Positions 1-6,026 of a DNA stretch of 8,709 bases are shown piece by piece (within the stretch, counting starts at the first letter, position 1; every line of letters begins with the position of its first letter). The translations under genes were made by a program, and so were the position numbers. Under the pieces are notes generated by a model, which saw only the letters and a program-made list of their open reading frames with translations, searched no databases and was not told the DNA's origin. Location: NCBI GenBank assembly GCA_038202665.1, contig JBBRES010000110.1, positions 1-8,709 of the forward strand, written 5' to 3'. The DNA comes from Kapaibacterium sp038202665. GTDB lineage: Bacteria > Bacteroidota > Ignavibacteria > Kapaibacteriales > Kapaibacteriaceae.

Positions 1-1
1 C

Positions 2-535
2 TCTGCAGACCGAGGCATCGATCCGACAACGTATTTTCTGAACGACATTGGAACTCGCCGCATCACAGCTCCAAGCTACGCAGTAGATCCCTATGCTACT
101 GCTTACCTACTACGTGGGACCGGCCAAGTAACGTTGTTCTACAACTGGTGGGTAGATCCAGCACGTCCGGAGAACTTCTTCCGATTCGACGTTGGTATGA
201 CGTATGCGGAAGTTCGTGAAACTGCTGTGTTTAAAGATTCAACGGTTGGTTTTACCTATCTCGCAAACGCAGGTGTAAGCGGCCTTCAGACATACAAGAA
301 CAATGAGTTCGGCGATTGGATCTATGCCAAGGCAGAGTATCGCAATCAAGCGACATTCCCATTCGGTGTCAGCCTACAGTATTCTAATCAGATGCTGTTG
401 GGTAGAGTCTATCTCCCAGTCTTGGGTGATTGGCTATACATCGAAGGTCGCTACTCCACGCCACTGCGCGGTGTTCGTCCGTACGAGATTCCGAATTTCT
501 TCATGGTATCTCCGGTACTTCGACTCAACTTTTAA
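2..535 (+). CDS. Outer-membrane beta-barrel protein, C-terminal part (5' end outside window)
   Basis: The frame is open from the first bases of the window to the TAA at 533-535, so at least 177 residues of a longer protein are present. The TTG at 134 could be read as a start, but the frame continues upstream of it with ordinary protein-like sequence, so it is probably internal. The sequence alternates polar and aromatic residues in short strands (for example LFYNWWVD, GDWIYAKAEYR, GDWLYIEGRYS) and ends in ...VLRLNF. A terminal Phe after a hydrophobic strand is the usual BAM-recognition signature of outer-membrane barrels. I infer that this is the final set of strands of an outer-membrane barrel. 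The specific family and substrate cannot be named from this piece. It is followed directly by an intrinsic terminator, so it is the last gene of its transcript. Confidence 0.6.
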   Translation, partial: SADRGIDPTTYFLNDIGTRRITAPSYAVDPYATAYLLRGTGQVTLFYNWWVDPARPENFFRFDVGMTYAEVRETAVFKDSTVGFTYLANAGVSGLQTYKNNEFGDWIYAKAEYRNQATFPFGVSLQYSNQMLLGRVYLPVLGDWLYIEGRYSTPLRGVRPYEIPNFFMVSPVLRLNF

Positions 536-554
536 CGAAACGATGATGATATCG

Positions 555-590
555 AAAGCCCCTTCGAAGATGTCTTCAAGGGGCTTTTTT
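555..590 (+). terminator. Rho-independent terminator after the barrel gene
   Basis: AAAGCCCCTT at 555-564 pairs with AAGGGGCTTT at 578-587. The stem extends inward through GAAG (566-569) and CTTC (574-577) with one bulged C at 565, leaving a 4-base loop at 570-573. A run of six T residues (585-590) partly overlaps the distal arm. It lies 20 bases after the stop of the barrel gene. In the reverse direction there is no T tract of comparable length, so it should work mainly on plus-strand transcripts. Confidence 0.88.
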
Positions 591-604
591 CTATAAACTC
601 TACG

Positions 605-1942
605 ATGATGCTCACGTTCCGCCCTCGCCACCTTGCCACCATCGCAGGCCTTCTCTTCGTGATGGTCGGACAGCTCTGTGCGCAAGGAGCGGATTCGTTA
701 GAGAAAGCGCGGAAAGCCGCAGAAGAAGCGAAGATCAGGTCGTCCGCTCTTGGCGTGAACATGATCATTCAGAACGTCGACATAACGGCGTTTCCTAAGA
801 TCAAATTAATCGTGGAAGTGGTTACAGATAGCACGACAAATATGCTCGACACGATCAACCCGAAGTTGTTGACAGTGGTCGAGAATGGTGTTCCAAAGCC
901 GGTGATATCCGTAGAGAAGATCAAGATCGAAGACCGTATTCCTGTGGACTTCATCTTTCTGATTGACGTAACTGGAACGATGCAGTCGTACATCAACGGC
1001 GTGAAGAACAACGTCGAGAATTTTGTGTCCGCGCTACGAGATCGGGGAATTGAATATCGCATTGGACTTGTGCTCTTCTCCGATGTCATCGAAAAGACCT
1101 ATCAGCCCACCTCCAATGTGAAAGAGTTTCTCGGCTGGCTGAGCAAGGTTTATGCAAGTGGTGGCTTCGACGAAAAGGAGAATGCCCTTGAATCCATACG
1201 CGAGGCATGCCGAATGGACTTCACGCCCGCAGCGAACAAAGTGGCCGTGCTCATTACGGATGCTCCCTATCATCAGTTCGGTGAAAAAGGAAATGGTCGC
1301 ACGTACATGACCACCGAAAGCACGATTTCGATGTTGAAGGAAAACGGAGTACGCTTGTTCGCCATCGCACCGCCGCAGATACCTGAGTATCACACGATTG
1401 CCGAGGCAACACGCGGCGCTGTCTTCAACATTAAAGAGTCGTTCGCAAACATTCTCGACAACTACTCCATGCAGCTCACGAATCTCTATGCCGTTACCTA
1501 TCGGACAGATTCGAAAGTGCTACGCGATTCAATCAACGTGGCCATACTCGACGAGCAGAAGCGCGAACTTGTTCGACAGATCATTCCCATTGTTGAGATC
1601 GGCCGAAAGTTCATCATCGAGAATCTGCTATTTGCTACGGCGAGTGCTGTTCTGCCAGACTCCGTCACGGAGCTCGACGTGCTCATCGACTTCATGAAGT
1701 CAAGGCCGGCAGTGATTGTAAGGGTGGAGGGGCACTCGGATTCAAAGGGACAGCCTTTGTCGAACAAGGCCTTGTCGCTCATGCGAGCAGAAGCAGTGAA
1801 AGCATATCTCGTGCAGCGAGGCATCGACCCTAAGCGCGTGCAAACGTTCGGGCATGGTGCTGCACGACCGATAGGTGATAACACTACCGACTTCGGACGT
1901 CGGCTGAACCGCCGCACCGAGATCGTTATTATTGCCAAGTAA
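605..1942 (+). CDS. Exported vWA-domain protein with C-terminal OmpA peptidoglycan-binding domain
   Basis: The protein has 445 residues. Residues 1-26 form a signal peptide (basic RPRH, hydrophobic ATIAGLLFVMVG, then QLCAQ). A short charged, possibly helical segment (30-47) and a beta-rich stretch (about 52-108) follow. A von Willebrand A domain spans about 113-300: strand VDFIFLIDVTGTM carries a MIDAS-type motif in which Thr123 and Thr125 replace the usual Ser residues, GGFDE lies at 186-190 and LITDAP at 216-221. An OmpA C-terminal domain spans about 338-445. Its EGHSD (Asp379) and MRAEAV (Arg394) match the Asp/Arg pair, 15 residues apart, that binds diaminopimelate in OmpA-like proteins, and it ends with the usual NRRTEIVI. 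It probably sits in the periplasm or outer membrane bound to peptidoglycan, with the vWA domain contacting a partner. The start at 605 (or the adjacent ATG at 608) has no Shine-Dalgarno sequence. The domain calls are firm; the biological role is unknown. Confidence 0.9.
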   Translation: MMLTFRPRHLATIAGLLFVMVGQLCAQGADSLEKARKAAEEAKIRSSALGVNMIIQNVDITAFPKIKLIVEVVTDSTTNMLDTINPKLLTVVENGVPKPVISVEKIKIEDRIPVDFIFLIDVTGTMQSYINGVKNNVENFVSALRDRGIEYRIGLVLFSDVIEKTYQPTSNVKEFLGWLSKVYASGGFDEKENALESIREACRMDFTPAANKVAVLITDAPYHQFGEKGNGRTYMTTESTISMLKENGVRLFAIAPPQIPEYHTIAEATRGAVFNIKESFANILDNYSMQLTNLYAVTYRTDSKVLRDSINVAILDEQKRELVRQIIPIVEIGRKFIIENLLFATASAVLPDSVTELDVLIDFMKSRPAVIVRVEGHSDSKGQPLSNKALSLMRAEAVKAYLVQRGIDPKRVQTFGHGAARPIGDNTTDFGRRLNRRTEIVIIAK

Positions 1943-1945
1943 GAC

Positions 1946-2596
1946 TTAGCGAACGTCTACTTGATAGCCGTTGTTCTGGAAGTATGAAATATAGTCGCGA
2001 TGGACCGGAGCATTCTTCGGCCGCAGATAAAACACAACACGAACCGGCGCAATAGACTTCTGTCGAACCTCAAGTGCTCCTGCACTTTGTGCCGTCCTCC
2101 GGCGAACATCGTTGAAATCCCCATCGCGCAGATCGCCCATTACGTACAGCGTTGACGGTGTATGATCGTCCATCAACACACCCAATACCTGAGAAAAGAG
2201 CAAGGATTGCTTGCCAACTGGAAGGTGAGAGGTGGATTGCATCGACTCCACCACAAGTTCGCGGTACTCGCGGAGTGACGCACACTTCTTACCATAGGAC
2301 GTCGAGCCCACCACCATGTCTGTGTTCGCTGAGTCGATCATCACGTCTGCGGCAATCTCTGCCATGATCGAATTGATCTCTTCTGGCGGCATCTGACTGA
2401 GCACGGCCGTGAATACGGCGCGTACAGCGGGCACAGCGCGCTTTTTGACGATCTCAGTACGCTTTGGTACTTGGCGGTACTTTACAGCCAGCACAACGCC
2501 TGTAATGCCGAGAATGGCAAAGGCAACGTAGATGATTTTCCAATTGCTCTTCTTTGACGGAGGGAGCATGGAGGGTTCGGTATCGGTGTCGATCAT
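1946..2596 (-). CDS. Small single-pass membrane protein of unknown function, last gene of the purF operon
   Basis: I place the start at 2596, where the ATG shares one base with the purF TAA (TAATG). The frame is open further upstream (ATG at 2671), but the extra 25 residues are Cys/Arg-rich, overlap purF and look like a shadow. GGAAGAG, two bases before the ATG, could help reinitiation. The product has 216 residues: a Pro/Lys-rich cytoplasmic tail (1-20), one transmembrane helix (about 21-38, IIYVAFAILGITGVVLAV), a basic linker (RQVPKR, KKR) and an extracytoplasmic domain of about 160 residues. The domain alternates predicted strands and helices (AVRAVFTAVL, DMVVGSTSYG, STLYVMGDLRDGD, VRVVFYLRP, then a final helix and strand). 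That order resembles a von Willebrand A or Rossmann-like fold, but the DxSxS metal site is missing. I do not recognise the family. Translational coupling to purF suggests co-expression, not necessarily a shared pathway. Confidence 0.78.
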   Translation of the reverse strand: MIDTDTEPSMLPPSKKSNWKIIYVAFAILGITGVVLAVKYRQVPKRTEIVKKRAVPAVRAVFTAVLSQMPPEEINSIMAEIAADVMIDSANTDMVVGSTSYGKKCASLREYRELVVESMQSTSHLPVGKQSLLFSQVLGVLMDDHTPSTLYVMGDLRDGDFNDVRRRTAQSAGALEVRQKSIAPVRVVFYLRPKNAPVHRDYISYFQNNGYQVDVR

Positions 2597-4056
2597 TACT
2601 CTTCCGTACTGTAGGTATCGGCAGCAACATCTACAGGAACCGGATAGTTTCCGGTGAAGCATGCTGTGCAATAGCCAATGCCATGACCTTGGGGTACGGA
2701 GTCCATCATGCCCTCTACCGAGAGGTAGTGAAGAGTGTCGGCACCCAATGCCTCTGCGATCTGCTGCTCGGAATCATAGTGATTCGCGATCAATTCATGT
2801 CGGCTCGGAAAGTCCATGCCATACACACATGGATGCTTCACGGCCGGGGATGTGATGCGAAGATGGACTTCCTTGGGCTTTGCTTCTCGGATGAGATTGA
2901 CAAGTGCCTTCGATGTTGTGCCTCGCACGATTGAGTCGTCGATCACCACAACGCGATTGCCCTCGAGGACGCCGCGTACAACGTTGAATTTTGTCTTGAC
3001 CTTGAAATCACGATTGTTCTGTCCGGGTGCAATGAACGTACGTCCAACGTAGTGACTTCGAATAAGTCCGATCTCGTATCGAGTTGGATACTTCTTCTCG
3101 TTCACGCGCGCATATCCGAGCGTTGCCGTATTACCGCTATCGGGAACGGCGATCACGATTACTTTCTCTTCGTCATTCTCAGATGGTACCGGACTCTCTT
3201 CGGCAAGGTTCTTACCAAGCTTTCGGCGTACACGATCAACTGGTGTCCCAAAGATCTTACTGTCCGGCCGAGAGAAGTAGATGTATTCGAAAATGCAGTG
3301 CTTCGATGTGTCCATCGACTCGTTGATGTAGTGCGACGTGAACTCACCCGTGTCGATCGTATGCTGATCAATAACGAGGATCTCATTATGCTCTACTTCT
3401 CGCACGTACTCAGCACTCAGAATGTCGAGCGCATTCGATTCCGACGCAACGATGTAGGCATAGCCTTCGTCGTGCTTCAACCGCCCGATGCAGAGTGGAC
3501 GGAAACCATGTGGATCGCGCGCGGCATAGAGTGCATTCTCTCCAAGCATCACGAGTGAATACGCACCATGGGCGGTTTGCACGGCATCTCGTATCTGCTC
3601 GATCTGCGTTTGCTTCTTGCTACGAGCAATCAGGTGCAGGAAGATTTCGCTATCCGTTGTGGATTGAAAGATCGCCCCATCGTCCTTCAATTCTTCTCGC
3701 AATGTTCTTGTGTTCGTCAGATTGCCATTGTGAGCAAGAGCGAACAGGCCATTGCGGTAATTGAAGTGGAAGGGTTGGATGTTGGCAAGGGAATTACTGC
3801 CTGTGGTTGAATAGCGGTTGTGACCTATTGCGGCGCGACCGTGAATGGTAGATTCAAATAGCTTGTGATCGCTGAACACATCAAGGACAAGTCCCTCGCC
3901 CTTATGGACCCCAAAACGTGGTCTCTTCTTCATCGCATCTTCATAGATCGTCACGATGCCAGAAGCTTCTTGTCCGCGGTGCTGCAAAGCGTGGAGCGCA
4001 TAGTACGCGAGGACGGCGGCTTGTGGATGATTGAAGACGCCTACGATACCACACAT
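2596..4056 (-). CDS. purF: Amidophosphoribosyltransferase (glutamine PRPP amidotransferase)
   Basis: PurF catalyses the first committed step of de novo purine synthesis, converting PRPP and glutamine to 5-phosphoribosylamine, in the cytoplasm. The 486-residue length is normal for the family. Residues 1 to about 235 form the Ntn-type glutaminase: MCGIVGVF supplies the nucleophile Cys2, followed by LQHRGQEASG (24-33), GHNRYSTTG (78-86) and HNGNLTN (109-115). The phosphoribosyltransferase half carries the PRPP loop VVVIDDSIVRGTTS (369-382). Cys254, Cys410, Cys463 and Cys466 lie in the contexts that hold the four ligands of the [4Fe-4S] cluster in Bacillus subtilis PurF. Unlike that enzyme there is no propeptide, because Cys follows the initiator Met directly. 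The start lies one base after the yebC stop (TAACATG), with a weak GAGAG at 4065-4069 inside the end of yebC. Translation is therefore probably coupled to the gene before and the gene after. Confidence 0.97.
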   Translation of the reverse strand: MCGIVGVFNHPQAAVLAYYALHALQHRGQEASGIVTIYEDAMKKRPRFGVHKGEGLVLDVFSDHKLFESTIHGRAAIGHNRYSTTGSNSLANIQPFHFNYRNGLFALAHNGNLTNTRTLREELKDDGAIFQSTTDSEIFLHLIARSKKQTQIEQIRDAVQTAHGAYSLVMLGENALYAARDPHGFRPLCIGRLKHDEGYAYIVASESNALDILSAEYVREVEHNEILVIDQHTIDTGEFTSHYINESMDTSKHCIFEYIYFSRPDSKIFGTPVDRVRRKLGKNLAEESPVPSENDEEKVIVIAVPDSGNTATLGYARVNEKKYPTRYEIGLIRSHYVGRTFIAPGQNNRDFKVKTKFNVVRGVLEGNRVVVIDDSIVRGTTSKALVNLIREAKPKEVHLRITSPAVKHPCVYGMDFPSRHELIANHYDSEQQIAEALGADTLHYLSVEGMMDSVPQGHGIGYCTACFTGNYPVPVDVAADTYSTEE

Positions 4057-4057
4057 G

Positions 4058-4774
4058 TTAGTCGCTCTCGTTCATGTTATGAAAAACGTTCTGGACGTCG
4101 TCGTCTTCTTCGATACGCTCAAGGAGTTTGATCACGTCTTCTGCCTGCTCATCGGTGAGCGCTACGGTGTTGTTGGGAATGCGACGTAACTCGGCTGACT
4201 CTACCGTGATGCCTGCTTCTTCGAGTGCCTTCTGCATTAGCACGAAATCGTGAAACGATGTGTACACCGTAAGCTCGCCATCGTGCTCTTGTATGTCTTC
4301 TGCACCATTCTCGATCAACGTTAGTTCGAGCGAGTCGTGATCAACGTCATTCGTTGGAATCGAGAACACGCCCTTCCGGTCGAAGATGAATTCGAGTGAG
4401 CCCGATGTTCCAAGCGAACCATTCATTTTATTGAAGTAGGAACGAATGTTCGCTACCGTACGCGTAGGATTGTCCGTTGCTGTTTCGATGTAGACGGCAA
4501 CGCCGTGTGGCGCATAGCCTTCGTAACTCGATTCTGCTAGTTCTTGCGCGTCTTTACTCGATGCGCGTTTGATAGCATTCTCGACGTTGTCCTTCGGCAT
4601 GTTGGCCACCTTCGCCATTTGTATGGCGGAACGGAGGCGGGGATTGGTGTCGGGGTCTGGCCCACCAAGCTTCACCGAGATGGCAATCTCCTTGCCCAAG
4701 CGTGTGAAGGTCTTCGACATGTTTGCCCAGCGCTTTTCTTTGCGGGCACGACGGAATTCAAAAGCTCTACCCAT
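4058..4774 (-). CDS. yebC: YebC/PmpR (TACO1) family protein
   Basis: The 238 residues cover the full family length. The N-terminal basic helical domain (about 1-75) contains KTFTRLGKEI, GGPDPDTNPRLR and ANMPKDNVENAIKRA, all hallmarks of the family. Two alpha/beta lobes follow (YEGYAPHGVAVYIE at 84-97, then a lobe with SLGTSGSLEFIFDRKGVF at about 120-137), and the tail is acidic (EEDDDVQNVFHNMNESD). The opening MGRAFEFRRARKEKRW is the variant I associate with Bacteroidota; the proteobacterial form begins MAGHSKW. Family members were long annotated as transcriptional regulators. More recent work describes TACO1/YebC proteins as ribosome-associated factors that relieve stalling at proline-rich stretches. 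The gene lies 15 bases after the GNAT gene and one base before purF, so it is the second gene of the operon. I see no Shine-Dalgarno sequence before its ATG. Confidence 0.95.
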   Translation of the reverse strand: MGRAFEFRRARKEKRWANMSKTFTRLGKEIAISVKLGGPDPDTNPRLRSAIQMAKVANMPKDNVENAIKRASSKDAQELAESSYEGYAPHGVAVYIETATDNPTRTVANIRSYFNKMNGSLGTSGSLEFIFDRKGVFSIPTNDVDHDSLELTLIENGAEDIQEHDGELTVYTSFHDFVLMQKALEEAGITVESAELRRIPNNTVALTDEQAEDVIKLLERIEEDDDVQNVFHNMNESD

Positions 4775-4789
4775 AGGTTCAGTCTTGTA

Positions 4790-5914
4790 TCAGAGTGGTT
4801 TTTGGAAGATGCGATAGGTACGATAGCGTTCGCCATGCATGGTGTCGGTAAGAGCGCGGTTCATCATCACGTTGTCTTCAAGAATCCACGATGCTTCGCC
4901 CTTCATGATGCCGTCTTGCGCAGCACGGTCGCCGATCTCTTGATACATCAGTGCATCAATGCCCTTGCCACGGAACTCCGGTAACACACCGAGAACAATA
5001 ATGCGAACGAGATCGATGTGTTTCTTTTTTGAAAGGAGATGGAAGACACCGCTGAGGAGTCCGCCCTTCTTGTTGTGCTTCAACGACTGATTGATATCCG
5101 GCAATGCCAGACAGAACCCTGCCACCTTACCATGTACTTCTGCAAGAAATGCATACTGAGGATTGGCGATCTGTTTGAGGTCTGCCGCAAGGAAGTCGAA
5201 CTCCGCATGCGTCATCTTCACAAAGCCCCAGTTCTTCTCCCAGGCAGCGTTGTACACTTCGCGCAGAGCGTCTACATCCTTGCGGAACTGCGCCTTGTTC
5301 TTGAGGTTGATGTTGCGGAACGTCAGGTTGTATCGCTTGATGACCACGTCGCGCAATCGCTGCACCTTCGCATCGAGATACGTTTCGTTCTTCAGAAGAT
5401 AGGCGTAGAGATCTTTTTCCTTCTTGTAGCCAACACCTTCGATGAGTTGCTGATAGTAGGGCGGGTTGTAGGTCATCAAGATGACAGGGGAGCCATCGAA
5501 GCCATGAATCAGCAATCCCGACTCGTCGTTTAACGATGGATTCACAGGTCCGCGTACATGCGTCATCCCACGATCACGCAACCACTGCTCAGCAGCCGTG
5601 AACAACGCTGTTGCCACGCCTTGATCTTGAATGCACTCAAAAAAACCAAAGAAGCCAATCTTGTCTGCATACGTTGAGTTGTGATTGCTATTCGTGATAG
5701 CGGCGATACGCCCCACCACCTTGCCATCCTTCTCAGCCAAAAACATCTGCAGCTTGCCGTGCTTATAGAATGGGTTCTTGTGCTGGTTGAGGAGCTTCTT
5801 CCGATCCATGATCATGGGTGGTACCCAGTGAGGATCGTCCTTGTAGAAGAGCCACTGCGCCTTGATAAAAGGCAGCGTGTCGTCGTTGTCGAGGGCTCGG
5901 ATCTGCAGGCTCAT
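4790..5914 (-). CDS. Two-lobed GNAT-superfamily protein, probable N-acyltransferase
   Basis: This 374-residue soluble protein has no signal peptide or membrane segment. The C-terminal lobe holds a recognisable GNAT core: strand VRIIVLGVLPEF (303-313) followed by the acyl-CoA pyrophosphate-binding turn RGKGID (315-320), a helix, and EASWILEDNVMMNRAL (340-355), resembling motif B, where GNAT enzymes often have an N-x-x-x/N-R pattern. The N-terminal lobe (about 1-170) repeats the same theme (LAEKDGKVVGRIAAITN, then IQDQGVATALFTAAEQWLRDRG) but its CoA loop is less canonical, so it may be a degenerate copy. WVPPMIMDRKKLLN (30-43) near the N-terminus is typical of a conserved family in Bacteroidota and related phyla. 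The acceptor substrate is unknown. It is the first gene of the GNAT-yebC-purF operon. The superfamily call is good; the catalytic activity is inferred. Confidence 0.83.
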   Translation of the reverse strand: MSLQIRALDNDDTLPFIKAQWLFYKDDPHWVPPMIMDRKKLLNQHKNPFYKHGKLQMFLAEKDGKVVGRIAAITNSNHNSTYADKIGFFGFFECIQDQGVATALFTAAEQWLRDRGMTHVRGPVNPSLNDESGLLIHGFDGSPVILMTYNPPYYQQLIEGVGYKKEKDLYAYLLKNETYLDAKVQRLRDVVIKRYNLTFRNINLKNKAQFRKDVDALREVYNAAWEKNWGFVKMTHAEFDFLAADLKQIANPQYAFLAEVHGKVAGFCLALPDINQSLKHNKKGGLLSGVFHLLSKKKHIDLVRIIVLGVLPEFRGKGIDALMYQEIGDRAAQDGIMKGEASWILEDNVMMNRALTDTMHGERYRTYRIFQKPL

Positions 5915-5938
5915 GGATACTCCGAAGTGGGATGGTCA

Positions 5939-5946
5939 CAAAAATA
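5939..5946 (-). promoter_or_regulatory. Candidate Bacteroidota-type -7 promoter element for the GNAT-yebC-purF operon
   Basis: The minus strand reads TATTTTTG here, an exact match to the TAnnTTTG consensus used by the primary sigma factor of Bacteroidota. It ends 24 bases upstream of the GNAT start codon, giving a plausible short leader. The -33 TTG element is not clear at the expected distance, where only TCTG is seen, so the site is a candidate and not proven. If the organism belongs to a deep branch outside Bacteroidota proper, the consensus may not apply. Confidence 0.45.
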
Positions 5947-6013
5947 CCAAAACGGCGGCTGGCAGACGGCAGTTGTGCGCTCAGATACTATATTCACGAA
6001 CACACACACACAT

Positions 6014-6021
6014 GGGGAGAG
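6014..6021 (+). promoter_or_regulatory. Ribosome binding site that decides the start of the first M28 peptidase
   Basis: GGGGAGAG lies here, with core GGAG at 6016-6019, seven bases before the ATG at 6027. An in-frame ATG at 6012 has only a CA repeat in front of it, and using it would place this purine-rich block inside the gene. The 6027 start also puts basic residues (GRTRR) directly before the hydrophobic signal segment. It is the clearest Shine-Dalgarno sequence in the window. Confidence 0.65.
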
Positions 6022-6026
6022 ATCGT

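Larger units (their letters stand above)
5915..6026. other. Divergent intergenic region between the purF operon and the M28 gene
   Basis: These 112 bases separate two divergent transcripts and must hold promoters for both. The minus-strand candidate -7 element is at 5939-5946. On the plus strand, TATATT at 5989-5994 is the only A/T-rich -10-like block, without a good partner at the usual spacing, so its promoter remains unassigned. A short CA repeat (6000-6012, six and a half units) precedes the peptidase ribosome binding site. No riboswitch-like fold or strong operator palindrome was recognised by eye. Confidence 0.5.

Noticed and set aside
134..136. TTG as the start of the barrel gene
   Set aside because: The frame is open to the window edge and the upstream residues look like ordinary protein, so this is probably an internal Leu codon.
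1498..1938. Minus-strand reading frame of 146 codons opposite the OmpA domain
   Set aside because: Ser/Arg-rich composition, no recognisable motif, and fully antisense to a well-supported gene. A coding shadow.
2597..2671. Upstream in-frame extension (ATG at 2671) of the small membrane protein
   Set aside because: It would overlap purF by 76 bases and add a Cys/Arg-rich stretch typical of shadow translation. The ATG overlapping the purF stop gives a normal start.
3052..3558. Plus-strand reading frame of 168 codons opposite purF
   Set aside because: It lies entirely over conserved purF sequence on the other strand and shows no domain features. A shadow.
5039..5533. Plus-strand reading frame of 164 codons opposite the GNAT gene
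   Set aside because: Antisense to the conserved GNAT frame and without any family motif. It is a by-product of the codon use of the real gene.
6000..6012. CA dinucleotide repeat just before the M28 start as a phase-variation tract
   Set aside because: Only about six and a half units, outside the coding region if the 6027 start is right, and not placed between recognisable promoter elements. Too short to claim slippage control.
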